A stretch of DNA of 64,000 bases from contig NCRC01000001.1 of assembly GCA_002894685.1 (NCBI GenBank), positions 62,001 through 126,000 on the forward strand, in the 5' to 3' direction. Positions 1 through 8,283 of the stretch are shown here, in pieces (the first letter of the stretch is position 1; the number at the start of each line of letters is the position of its first letter). This DNA is from Salinivenus lutea. Lineage in GTDB: Bacteria; Bacteroidota; Rhodothermia; Rhodothermales; Salinibacteraceae. Under the pieces are notes generated by a model. It did not search any database. It had not been told where the DNA came from and saw only the letters and a list, made by a program, of their open reading frames with translations. Position numbers and translations under genes: made by a program.

Positions 1-1158
1 GCCACCATCACCGAACTGCAGGAGACGCAGGCCCGCCAGAACGACTTGTCGAGCGAGATCGGCGCGCTGAAGCGCGAGGGCAAGGACGAGGAGGCCCAGG
101 CGCGAATTGAGGAAACCAGCCGCCTGAAGGAAAAAATTCAGGAGCTCGAAGATCGGGTCGATGACGTGAAGGCGCGGCAGCGGGACCTTCTCCTCAAAAT
201 CCCGAACGTCCCGCACCCAAGCGTGCCGGTCGGGGCCAGCGAGGAGGACAACGAGGTGGAGGACACGATTGGGGAAAAACCCGCATTCGACTTTGAGCCG
301 GCGCCGCACTGGGAATTGGCCGATACGCACGACCTGGTCGATTTCGAGCGTGGGGCGAAGGTGACCGGCAGCGGCTTTCCCTTTTACACCGGCCGGGGGG
401 CCCGCTTGCAGCGCGCGCTTCTCAACTTCTTCCTCGATCGGGCGCGCGACCGAGGGTACAAGGAGATGCAACCGCCCAAGTTTATCAACCCCGAGAGCGC
501 GGAGGGCACCGGGCAGCTCCCCGACAAGGACGACCTGATGTACCGGATTCCCCGGGACGACTTCTTCCCCATCCCCACCGGTGAGGTCCCGATGACAAAC
601 TTCCACCGGGACGAGATTCTGGACGTGGACGACCTGCCGCTCAAATATTGCGCCTACTCCCCCTGCTGGCGCCGCGAGGCCGGCAGCTACGGCGCCGACG
701 TGCGCGGCCTCAACCGCCTGCACGAATTCGACAAGGTGGAGCTCGTGCAGATCGTGCACCCCGACGACAGCTACCGCGCCCTGGACGCCCTCCTCGACGA
801 CGCCGAGAGCGCCCTCGACGCGCTCGGCCTGCCCTACCGTCGCCTGCTCATGTGCACCGGCGACATGGGCTTTACCCAGGCCAAGAAGTACGACCTGGAG
901 GTCTGGAGCGCCGGGCAGGAAAAATGGCTGGAAGTCTCCTCGGTCTCGACGTTCGAAGCCTTCCAGGCCCGCCGCATGCAGATCCGCTACCGCCCCGAAC
1001 CGGAGGCCCGGACCCGCCTCGTCCACACCCTCAACGGCAGCGGCCTCGCCTTTCCCCGCGTCCTGGCCGCCCTGCTCGAAAACAACCAGACGGCCGACGG
1101 CCGCATCCGGCTTCCCGATCCCCTCCGCGAGTACGCCGGCTTTGACTGGATCGAATAG
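1..1158 (+). CDS. serS: Seryl-tRNA synthetase, 5' truncated by the window edge
   Basis: Charges tRNA-Ser with serine in the cytoplasm. The frame is open from base 1; about 40 N-terminal residues of the usual ~425 are missing, so the true start lies outside the window. The first ~85 visible residues are charged and heptad-like, matching the antiparallel coiled-coil arm that grips the long variable arm of tRNA-Ser. The class II core follows, with motif 2 (CWRREAGSYGADVRG, then RLHEFDKVE) and motif 3 (LNGSGLAFPRVLAALLE) near the C-terminus. The TTG at 46 is only an internal codon of the arm. The next gene begins 41 bases downstream on the same strand. Confidence 0.96.
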   Translation, partial: ATITELQETQARQNDLSSEIGALKREGKDEEAQARIEETSRLKEKIQELEDRVDDVKARQRDLLLKIPNVPHPSVPVGASEEDNEVEDTIGEKPAFDFEPAPHWELADTHDLVDFERGAKVTGSGFPFYTGRGARLQRALLNFFLDRARDRGYKEMQPPKFINPESAEGTGQLPDKDDLMYRIPRDDFFPIPTGEVPMTNFHRDEILDVDDLPLKYCAYSPCWRREAGSYGADVRGLNRLHEFDKVELVQIVHPDDSYRALDALLDDAESALDALGLPYRRLLMCTGDMGFTQAKKYDLEVWSAGQEKWLEVSSVSTFEAFQARRMQIRYRPEPEARTRLVHTLNGSGLAFPRVLAALLENNQTADGRIRLPDPLREYAGFDWIE

Positions 1159-1199
1159 CCGCCCCTCAACGCCTACCCCTCCGCAGCCTCCCTCCGCGT

Positions 1200-1748
1200 A
1201 TGTCTCCCTCCGAGTCTGCCGTGTACGAACGCGGCGACGCCCTTGACGAGCTGGAGTTGTCCACAGACAAAGACGCGCCCCCCGATCATCGCCTCGTGGA
1301 GCGATCCGACGTCTATGAGTTCACGGAGGACGAGCACTGGGCGTGGCTCATGTCGCTCATGGAAGACGGAGCCGAGCTGAACCAGCACCTCGGCGACCTG
1401 CTGGACCGCGTGTACGCCTGCGATCCGTCCTTCTACAGCCTCCGGGGGCGGAAGCGACTGCACGCCCTTCTCGACGAGCTCAACGAGGCCCGCACCTATG
1501 TGCAGGCCTACGAGCGGGACGTGGAGGAATTGACCTACGTATTCGCCAAAACGGGACAGATCGAAAACACGGCGGCCGACGGGGCCGAGCTCACCCTCTC
1601 GAGCGTCAAAACCACCTACGACCGGGCCTACGACCTCTGCCTCTACAAGCTCGACCGCATGAGCAACGGCTGGATCACCGCGTCCAACTTTCTCATCAGC
1701 ATCGTCATGCTGGTCGTCACCATCCTCTTCTGGATGGAATTCCGGTAG
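1200..1748 (+). CDS. Uncharacterised 182-residue protein with a C-terminal membrane anchor
   Basis: I do not recognise the family. The protein is acidic and mostly helical, with a central segment rich in Leu, Asp and Arg (about residues 55-150) that could form a helical bundle or coiled coil. It ends in one strong hydrophobic helix (FLISIVMLVVTILFWMEF, about residues 163-180), so it should sit in the inner membrane with its bulk in the cytoplasm, like a tail-anchored protein. There is no signal peptide. ATG at 1200 is the only good start after serS. It may be cotranscribed with serS, but nothing in the sequence ties it to translation. Confidence 0.75.
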   Translation: MSPSESAVYERGDALDELELSTDKDAPPDHRLVERSDVYEFTEDEHWAWLMSLMEDGAELNQHLGDLLDRVYACDPSFYSLRGRKRLHALLDELNEARTYVQAYERDVEELTYVFAKTGQIENTAADGAELTLSSVKTTYDRAYDLCLYKLDRMSNGWITASNFLISIVMLVVTILFWMEFR

Positions 1749-1850
1749 CCCGCGTCCCCCCCGATCCCGGCGTGGCCTGCGGGACCCGAGGCTCTCTGAA
1801 CGACGGGGGAGGACGGGCCGTCCCCTTCTATCCCGAGACGCCGCGCCTCC

Positions 1851-1888
1851 ACAAAAGAAACGCAGCACCCGGCGGACCGGATGCTGCG
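1851..1888 (-). terminator. Rho-independent terminator of the acyl-CoA dehydrogenase gene
   Basis: Bases 1861-1888 form a 12-bp stem with one mismatch and a four-base loop (CGGA on the plus strand). Read on the minus strand, the stem is followed at once by TTTCTTTTG. It lies 30 bases beyond the stop codon of the minus-strand gene ending at 1918. There is no T-run on the plus side, so it should act on the minus strand only. Confidence 0.8.
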
Positions 1889-1917
1889 CTTGATCCTTCG
1901 TCCGGAAAAACAGCCGG

Positions 1918-4038
1918 CTACTGCGTGGCCTCCTCTTCCTCGCCCGAGGCGGGCTGCTGGGGTTCAGCGGGCGCCCCGTCGCCGCGCTCCCCCGATGGCA
2001 CGCCGTCCGTCACCTCCTCGACGTCGAGGTCGGCGGTCTCTCCCGGCTTGCGGTCAATCTCGCGGGGGTCTTGGCCCTCGCCGTCGAACTGCTGAATGTA
2101 TTCGCTCGGCGGCGTCTTGCCCGCGTCGCGGCCCAGCGGACTGCCCTCGTGGATGTAGAACTCGTCGTTGGGCAGGGTGTCGTTGTAGGAGCGGGCGGCT
2201 TCGGCGGCCTCGCGCATCGTCTCGTCCGCGTTGTCGGCCATCTCGCCGCAGTTGCGGTGGATTTCGTGCGCGAACCAGTCGAAGAGATACTCGAATGCGG
2301 CCCGATCACGCTCGAACTCGGGGCCGTACTCGCCGGTGCGCAGCTGATCGTCCATCTTCGAGAGCGAGGCCGAGAGGGCAAACAGGAACATCGCGTTGTC
2401 CGCCACGCGGGCCTGCTGCGCCTGATGCTTCACGATGTCCTCGCGCTCCCACTTGCTCACGAGCTTGAAGTAGTGCGAGTGCTTCTGGATCAGGTCTGAG
2501 AGCCGGTCGGCCTGGTCGCGGATGGCCGGGTGCACGTTTCGGATGTCCGGTGCGCTCGGCTTGAGGCCGAGGAACAGCTGTCCGGCCAGCGGAAGCGCCT
2601 TGCTCATCACCGTCGGGTTGGTCGCCGCCGTGAGGATGCGGCTCAGGTTGTCGCCAATCGACTCGTCGGTGTCCCATTCCAGGGCCTCCTGCACCGAAAT
2701 CATCTGCTCGGCGAGCTGCTTGCCGCCGTAGGCAAAGATGAAGCCCTGCATCACCTCGTTCGACCCCTCTACAATGCTGTGGATGCGGTTGTCGCGCCAG
2801 GCGCGCTCAACCTCGTGCTCGGTCATGTAGCCTTCCCCGCCCATGACCTGCATCACCTCGTCGATCACCTTCCACCCGTAGTGCGAGCAGAAGACCTTGG
2901 TGATGGCCGTCTCCACCATGATGTCCTGATCGCCCCGATCCAGCATCCCGGTCATCAAGTACAGCATGGCGTCCATCGCGTACGTGACGGCCGACATGCG
3001 GGCAATCTTCTGCTGGACCAGCTCGAAGTCGGCGATGGGGCGGTCGAACTGGTAGCGCGTCTGCGCCCACTTGATGCCCTGCTCCTTCGTCGCCTTCGCA
3101 GCGCCGGTCACGCCCGCGCTCAGCGTGCAGCGGCCGTAGTTCAGGCACGAGAGCGCAACCTTCAGGCCGGCGCCCTCCTTGTGCAGAATGTTTTCCTGCG
3201 GCACCCGCACATCGTTGAAGCGGAAGCGCGCCTGCCACGTCCCCCGGATGCCCGTCTTGGCGCGGTTGTTCTCAAACACCTCCACGCCGTCCATGTCCGG
3301 CGTCACGATGAGCGCGTTCACCCCCTTCTGCTCCAGCTCGCCCGTCTCGGGGTCGCGGACCATGTTTTTGCACATGACCGTGAACAGCCCGCTGAACGCC
3401 CCGGAGGTCGACCACTTCTTCTCCCCATTCAGAATGTAGTCGCCATCCTCCGTCTTCACCGAGAACGACTCCTGGTTGGCCGCGTCCGACCCCACGTTCG
3501 GCTCCGACAGGCAGAAGGCCGACACCTTCTCCCGCGCCACCATGGGAAGGTACTCTTCCTTCTGCTCGTCCGTCCCAAACATGACGAGCGCCTTGCACCC
3601 AATCGACTGGTGCGCGCTCACGAGCACGGCCGTCGAGGCGCAGTAGCGCCCAATCATCTCCAGCACCCGGTTGTAGCTGGTGACCCCCAGCCCCAGCCCC
3701 CCGTACTCTTCCGGGATGATCATGCCCATCACGCCCATGTCGAACAGGCGGTCGATCACCTCCTCGGGGATGTACTGCTCCCGGTCGATCTTGACGCGCG
3801 GGTGCTCGTTTTCGAGGTACTCCTCCAGCTCCTCCAGGAGCGCGTCGCACTTTTCATGTTCCTCGTCGCCCTCGTGCGGATAGGGAAAGATAAGGTCCTC
3901 GCGGAACCGGCCCCAGAACATGTTCTTCATGAAGCCCATGTCCTCGGGCTCCGGCCCCATCATCGTCTCGATATTCTCGATCATCTTCTGATCTTCCTTC
4001 GAGACGCCCTTAATGTTGCTTAAGCCTTGATTTGCCAT
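1918..4038 (-). CDS. Large acyl-CoA dehydrogenase (VLCAD/ACAD9-like) with C-terminal extension
   Basis: FAD-dependent alpha,beta-desaturation of acyl-CoA, first step of beta-oxidation. The 706-residue protein is longer than the ~380-residue short/medium-chain enzymes. The dehydrogenase core spans roughly residues 60-450: IIPEEYGGLGLG, CLSEPNVGSDA and WSTSGAFSGLF in the flavin/substrate region, MGGEGYM, and IVEGSNEVMQG with the expected catalytic Glu. A further ~190-residue helical region resembles the membrane-associating extension of VLCAD-type enzymes. A low-complexity acidic, Pro-rich tail closes the protein. ATG at 4038 is the natural start. The gene stands alone with its own terminator. 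The chain-length preference cannot be read from the sequence. Confidence 0.92.
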   Translation of the reverse strand: MANQGLSNIKGVSKEDQKMIENIETMMGPEPEDMGFMKNMFWGRFREDLIFPYPHEGDEEHEKCDALLEELEEYLENEHPRVKIDREQYIPEEVIDRLFDMGVMGMIIPEEYGGLGLGVTSYNRVLEMIGRYCASTAVLVSAHQSIGCKALVMFGTDEQKEEYLPMVAREKVSAFCLSEPNVGSDAANQESFSVKTEDGDYILNGEKKWSTSGAFSGLFTVMCKNMVRDPETGELEQKGVNALIVTPDMDGVEVFENNRAKTGIRGTWQARFRFNDVRVPQENILHKEGAGLKVALSCLNYGRCTLSAGVTGAAKATKEQGIKWAQTRYQFDRPIADFELVQQKIARMSAVTYAMDAMLYLMTGMLDRGDQDIMVETAITKVFCSHYGWKVIDEVMQVMGGEGYMTEHEVERAWRDNRIHSIVEGSNEVMQGFIFAYGGKQLAEQMISVQEALEWDTDESIGDNLSRILTAATNPTVMSKALPLAGQLFLGLKPSAPDIRNVHPAIRDQADRLSDLIQKHSHYFKLVSKWEREDIVKHQAQQARVADNAMFLFALSASLSKMDDQLRTGEYGPEFERDRAAFEYLFDWFAHEIHRNCGEMADNADETMREAAEAARSYNDTLPNDEFYIHEGSPLGRDAGKTPPSEYIQQFDGEGQDPREIDRKPGETADLDVEEVTDGVPSGERGDGAPAEPQQPASGEEEEATQ

Positions 4039-4299
4039 GGTACAGGGGGGATTGGTGACAGTGGCCTACCAGACGCGAGTGCCCACCGACAATCGGGGAG
4101 CGCGAGCACTCGGAGTAGGACGTGATATCGCGATGGAAGTGCTTCCAAAAGCCAGGGGTGGTTCAAAGTCCGAGAACCCTCAGAGTTCCTGTGCACTGCC
4201 GCCCGGGGACGGCCCGGCGCCTCCTCCCTCTGTTTGCGCCTGCCTGGGATGCTCGTCACATTACGGGTGCTCGGTTTTTTGCTTTCAGCCCGCCTCTCC

Positions 4300-5115
4300 A
4301 TGTCGTTCTCGTCCCGCCTCCGCCGCCTCCAAACGCAAAAGGACACGGTCGTCTGCGTGGGCCTGGACCCCGTCCCCGCCCGCCTCCCCGGCGCGCTGCG
4401 GGACGGGCGCCTGCCCACCGAGGCCGTCCGCACCTTCTGCGCCGACATCATCGAGGCCACGGCGCCGTACGCCTGCGCCTTCAAACCCAACCTCGCCTTC
4501 TTCGAGGCGCTGGGGCCGGCCGGACACACGGTGCTCGCGCAGGTCCTGGCAACCGTGCCCGACGACTGTCTGGTCGTGGCCGACGCCAAGCGGGGCGACA
4601 TCGGCCATTCGTCCGAGGCCTACGCCCGGGCCCTGTACGACACGTTCGACGCCGACGCGTGCACCGTCTCTCCCTACCTGGGCCGCGACAGCGTCGCGCC
4701 GTTTCTGTCCGAAGCGGACCGCTGCGCGTTCGTGCTGGCCCGCACCTCCAACGACGGGGCCGCAGACCTGCAGGAGGCCTGCACCTGCGACGGCACGCCG
4801 CTGTACCGGCACGTGGCCCGGACGGTGGCCGAGTGGGACGAGGCCGCGGAAGGGACCGCCGGGCTCGTGGCGGGCGCCACGGCCCCCGAGGCCCTGGCCG
4901 AGCTGCGCGAGGATGCGCCCTCGCTGCCCTTCCTCATTCCCGGCGTGGGCGCCCAGGGCGGCGACCCGTCCGCCGTCGTCGATGCGGCCCAGACCAACGA
5001 CGGCCCCATCCTCGTCAACAGCAGCCGCAGCATCATATACGCGTCCGAGGGCGACGAGTACGCCGACGCGGCGGCGGACGCGGCGAAGGCGCTGCGGAAC
5101 GCGCTCCGTGCTTAA
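4300..5115 (+). CDS. pyrF: Orotidine 5'-phosphate decarboxylase (type 2)
   Basis: Decarboxylates OMP to UMP, the last step of de novo pyrimidine synthesis. The ~271-residue TIM barrel has the type 2 layout: VCVGLDPVPARLP at the N-terminus, FKPNLAFFEALG, the catalytic ADAKRGDIGHS segment, SPYLGRDSV and IPGVGAQGGD. I chose ATG at 4300 because the family begins with a short basic helix just before VCVGLDP; an in-frame ATG at 4234 would add 22 unrelated residues. The gene is isolated. The bases before it (4039-4299) show no recognisable RNA gene, and the CRISPR array begins 155 bases after it. Confidence 0.95.
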   Translation: MSFSSRLRRLQTQKDTVVCVGLDPVPARLPGALRDGRLPTEAVRTFCADIIEATAPYACAFKPNLAFFEALGPAGHTVLAQVLATVPDDCLVVADAKRGDIGHSSEAYARALYDTFDADACTVSPYLGRDSVAPFLSEADRCAFVLARTSNDGAADLQEACTCDGTPLYRHVARTVAEWDEAAEGTAGLVAGATAPEALAELREDAPSLPFLIPGVGAQGGDPSAVVDAAQTNDGPILVNSSRSIIYASEGDEYADAAADAAKALRNALRA

Positions 5116-5270
5116 CATCGCATCACCGCCCCGGCCAGCGCTCTTGATTCTCTGGGCGTCAGGCCCGTCGTTGTGAACGCAGGGAGTCTCCCTCCGACAG
5201 AATGACGGGACGTGGCGGGTGCCAGTAGCGCTCTCGCCAGCGTCTCGGTGTTCTCTGACATTCTGTAGCA
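5116..5270 (+). promoter_or_regulatory. Probable CRISPR leader region
   Basis: This is the 155 bases between the pyrF stop and the first CRISPR repeat. The repeat orientation (GATAGACC at the 3' side) and the damaged repeat at the far end both place the leader here. It is not AT-rich, unlike many leaders, and I see no clear promoter in it. The call rests on array polarity alone. Confidence 0.5.
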
Positions 5271-5908
5271 GGTAGCCCCGCACCCGCGGGGATAGACCTC
5301 TATACAGTTTCTATTACGCCCCCGCTGCCCGGGTAGCCCCGCACCCGCGGGGATAGACCCGAGGGAGGCCAGCGAAAGCTGGCTGGGGGTCAGGTAGCCC
5401 CGCACCCGCGGGGATAGACCTTCCACTCGCGGCCGCTTTTTAGCACGGCATGCGGTAGCCCCGCACCCGCGGGGATAGACCGTGCTGGGGCGGGTCGTAC
5501 GAGTCGAAAAGCACGGTAGCCCCGCATCCGCGGGGATAGACCCACGTAGTTCGTCATCAGAGAAAAGAGGGGTCAGGTAGCCCCGCATCCGCGGGGATAG
5601 ACCTGAAGGCGTCCAGGGCCGCGTCCGTCATGTACCGGTAGCCCCGCATCCGCGGGGATAGACCCTCGGGGCGCGCACACATCGATCTCAGGGGTCCGGT
5701 AGCCCCGCATCCGCGGGGATAGACCTCCCTATCAGCCGCGGATGGACTATGGGCCGCTGGTAGCCCCGCATCCGCGGGGATAGACCTTCCCCACGTACAG
5801 CTCCCCATCGTACACCGCCGGTAGCCCCGCACCCGCGGGGATAGACCGCCCTACCGGGGATGCTAGGCGACAAGGGCGAAGGTAGCCCCGCATCCGCGGG
5901 GATAGAAA
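5271..5908 (+). CRISPR. CRISPR array, 11 repeats of 28 bp and 10 spacers of 33 bp, type I-E-like
   Basis: Repeats start at 5271, 5332, 5393, 5454, 5515, 5576, 5637, 5698, 5759, 5820 and 5881, an exact 61-base period. The repeat begins GGTAGCCCCGC and ends GCGGGGATAGACC; CCCCGC and GCGGGG pair around a four-base loop. The loop reads ACCC in repeats 1-4 and 10 and ATCC in repeats 5-9 and 11. The last repeat ends GATAGAAA instead of GATAGACC, a typical leader-distal decay. The hairpin, length, period and GATAGACC handle resemble type I-E (E. coli-like) repeats, which predicts transcription on the plus strand. All ten spacers are 33 bases and different. No cas gene lies in the window. Open frames across the array are artefacts of the repeat. 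Confidence 0.97.
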
Positions 5909-5982
5909 GCGTGAGACGTTATAAAGCACGAAACGGTTGTGTCTACGGAGCAGCCCCTCCTGCCGCTCGTCGTCTCGTGCCC

Positions 5983-7383
5983 ATGCCTGGTTCCGGCGCC
6001 CCCGTCTACACTACGGACGACACCTCCCCATTTCTTTTCGAGCCCGACCCGAGGGTCGAGGTGCCCGAGGCCCTCGTCCACGACCTCTGGCGCCACCAGC
6101 GCTTCGAGACCGAGGACCTCGCCACCACCGAGGGGACCCCGATCACGGTCTTCGACCCGGGACGGCTCAACGAGGACGCCGGCCCCGACTTCGCCAACGC
6201 CCACGTCCGCCTCGGCGACATGGACTGGCGCGGCGACATTGAGCTGCACACCCGCTCCGGCGGCTGGTTTGAGCACGAGCACCACACCGATCCGCGCTAC
6301 AACCGGGTCGTCCTGCACGTCACCCTCCGCGCCGACATGTGGACCGGCGGTCTCCTGCGCCCCGACAAATCGCCCCTCCCGGAGCTCGTCCTCGCCCCTC
6401 GCCTCGACGCGCCGCTCCGCTCCCTCCTCCGCGCCTTCCACACTCGCCCAGACGAAGACGCCCTTCCCTGCGCGCCGCGCTGGGACGAGGTGCCCGAACC
6501 GCTCATCCGCGACTGGATCGCCACCCTCGCCACGGAGCGCCTGCGCGAGAAAACGCGCCGTCTGGAGGCGAACTCCGATTCGTCGCTCGAAACGGCCCTC
6601 CACGAACGGCTGTACGCCGGGCTCGGCTACGCCAAAAACGACGAGCCCATGTCGACTCTGGCCGCGCGCCTGCCGCCCGCCCTCCTCCGCTCCCTCGACA
6701 CGCCCCGCGAGCGGGAGGCCCTCCACTTCGGCGTCGCGGGCCTGCTCCCGGCCCCCGGCGACCTGCTGGAGGCCGACCGGGAGACGGCCGACTACGCCAT
6801 GGCACTTCGTGATCGCTTCCGGCGACTGCAAGTGCGCCTCGACCTCCCGGTGATGGAGGAAACGAACTGGACCTTCTTCCGGCTGCGTCCCAACAACTTT
6901 CCCCCGCTCCGCATTGCGCAGGCCGCCGCCTGGTACGACGACGGGCACCTGCTCTCTGAGCCCCCCCTTCCCCGCCTGCGCTCCGCCCTCCACGACGACG
7001 CCCCGACGGCGGCCCTCCGAGACGCCCTGGCCGCCACCCCTCCGCCGTTCTGGCAGACGCACTACCACCTCACCAAGCCCGCCTCGGAGCACGATTCCAG
7101 CCTGGGCCCCTCGCGCCGCGACACCCTGCTCATCAACGCGGTGGTCCCCACCCTGCTCCTTGATGCCGACCTGCGCGACGACGACTCCCAGGCCCGCGCC
7201 ACCCGGGAGGTGATCCGGTCCCTCCCGCCTTCCAGCGACGCCGTCGTGCGCCGATTCGAGGACCTGGGCGCCGAGCCCCAGTCGGCCTACGAAGCGCAGG
7301 GCCTCCACCACCTGTACCGTGCCTACTGCACAGAGGGCCGGTGCCTGGATTGTGCCATCGGCCAGCACCTCCTCGACGTGTGA
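5983..7383 (+). CDS. DUF2851 family protein
   Basis: 466 residues, close to the usual ~430 of this family of unknown function, common in Bacteroidota and relatives. The family hallmark is in the N-terminal third: PGRLNEDAGPDFANAHVRLG, then WRGDIELHTRSGGWFEHEH and NRVVLHVTL. The C-terminus carries a Cys-rich end (YCTEGRCLDCAIGQHLL), also typical. The motif layout is reminiscent of a nuclease-like fold, but that is only inference. ATG at 5983 is chosen because upstream in-frame codons run into the last CRISPR repeat. It lies just past the array with no sign of a functional link. Confidence 0.88.
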   Translation: MPGSGAPVYTTDDTSPFLFEPDPRVEVPEALVHDLWRHQRFETEDLATTEGTPITVFDPGRLNEDAGPDFANAHVRLGDMDWRGDIELHTRSGGWFEHEHHTDPRYNRVVLHVTLRADMWTGGLLRPDKSPLPELVLAPRLDAPLRSLLRAFHTRPDEDALPCAPRWDEVPEPLIRDWIATLATERLREKTRRLEANSDSSLETALHERLYAGLGYAKNDEPMSTLAARLPPALLRSLDTPREREALHFGVAGLLPAPGDLLEADRETADYAMALRDRFRRLQVRLDLPVMEETNWTFFRLRPNNFPPLRIAQAAAWYDDGHLLSEPPLPRLRSALHDDAPTAALRDALAATPPPFWQTHYHLTKPASEHDSSLGPSRRDTLLINAVVPTLLLDADLRDDDSQARATREVIRSLPPSSDAVVRRFEDLGAEPQSAYEAQGLHHLYRAYCTEGRCLDCAIGQHLLDV

Positions 7384-7466
7384 TGCGGCCCGATCTCGCC
7401 CGCGGGCAGGTCCCACCCCTGTTCCTCTTTTGCGCACGCTTTCTTACGTTTGGCGTCCATCGCACC

Positions 7467-7823
7467 GTGAACGAATGCTCGCCCCCCGTGCTCGTCCGGA
7501 TTGTCCGCATGACCTTCCGCCCCGACACCCTCGACGCGTTCCTGGAGCAGTTCGACGCCTCGGCCCCGAAGATTCGCTCGTTCCCGGGGTGCCTTCATCT
7601 GGAGCTGTGGCGCGACGCCGATGCCCCCGCCGTCTGTACAACCTACAGCCACTGGGAAAATGAGGCCGCCCTCGAACGGTACCGCGAGAGTGACCTGTTT
7701 CGCTCGACCTGGCGCACCGTAAAGCCGCTCTTCGGGGGCCAACCCGTGGCCCACAGCTACTCTGTCCTCCGCCCGGCCGAGGCCATCGGCACCGCCTCGT
7801 CGGATCCTCCGGCGGATCGCTAA
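7467..7823 (+). CDS. Antibiotic biosynthesis monooxygenase (ABM)-fold protein
   Basis: About 118 residues forming one dimeric ferredoxin-like ABM domain: VLVRIVRMTFRPDTLDAFLEQF, then a FPGCLHLELWRD strand, and TYSHWENEAALERYRESDLFRS. Such proteins act as small cofactor-free monooxygenases, haem-degrading enzymes or simple binding proteins; the substrate is unknown. The start is uncertain: in-frame GTG at 7467 or 7488, or ATG at 7509; codons further upstream encode unrelated sequence. The 3' end overlaps the convergent lipoprotein gene by four bases. Confidence 0.8.
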   Translation: MNECSPPVLVRIVRMTFRPDTLDAFLEQFDASAPKIRSFPGCLHLELWRDADAPAVCTTYSHWENEAALERYRESDLFRSTWRTVKPLFGGQPVAHSYSVLRPAEAIGTASSDPPADR

Positions 7824-8239
7824 GAGCACGTGAACCGCCACCAGCGGTCCGTGCTCCGTTCCGCCCTGCAGGTGCCTTCAATATTGCAGAGGCGTCCCAC
7901 CGAGTCGGGGGCAATCGTGCCGCTGGACGGGGCCGTAAGGAACCCGACGGCCGGCCACAGCCCTTCCCCGCCCCACACACACAGGACGTCCGCCCCTCGG
8001 TCGTAGCGTAGCTGGTCGATGCCGAGGTCCAGCATAAGCGTGCGCCCCTGTGCGGGCCCCGTGTTGCGGAGCCAGAAGAAGGAGGTGTCGGGCCGGGCCT
8101 CCGCCTGCGACACCACGACCTGAACGAGCTGATTGTACTGGGCCGGGGCCTCTCCCGGCGGCGTGGGCGATGCCCCACAGGCCGCGACCCCCAGCCCAAC
8201 CAACACCCCACAGGCGAGTCGGACGAAGGACCAGTGCAT
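7820..8239 (-). CDS. Small lipoprotein of unknown function
   Basis: 139 residues with a signal peptide and lipobox (GLGVAAC, acylated Cys about residue 21). After the signal comes a Pro-rich linker and a ~100-residue domain with several Trp and Cys (LCVWGGEGLWP, LCNIEGTC, WWRFTC), which may form disulfides in the periplasm. I do not recognise the domain. The gene is in the same direction as the next lipoprotein gene (stop at 8284, 44 bases upstream) and probably shares its transcript. Confidence 0.72.
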   Translation of the reverse strand: MHWSFVRLACGVLVGLGVAACGASPTPPGEAPAQYNQLVQVVVSQAEARPDTSFFWLRNTGPAQGRTLMLDLGIDQLRYDRGADVLCVWGGEGLWPAVGFLTAPSSGTIAPDSVGRLCNIEGTCRAERSTDRWWRFTCS

Positions 8240-8283
8240 TGTACAGAGACCGTTCGGGTTGGGGAGCGTCCCGGCGGGCTGCG

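Noticed and set aside
4150-4190. A T-arm-like stretch (GGTTCAAAGTCC) suggesting a tRNA
   Set aside because: No matching acceptor, D or anticodon stems could be found around it.
4037-5176. Alternative plus-strand frames over pyrF
   Set aside because: They are Arg/Pro/Ala-rich out-of-frame translations. Only the frame starting at 4300 carries the OMP decarboxylase motifs.
5112-5929. Open frames on the minus strand across the array, translating to repeated SIPADAGLP, VYPRGCGAT and LSPRMRGY peptides
   Set aside because: These are translations of the CRISPR repeat in three frames at the 61-base period. They are well-known false proteins in databases and not genes.
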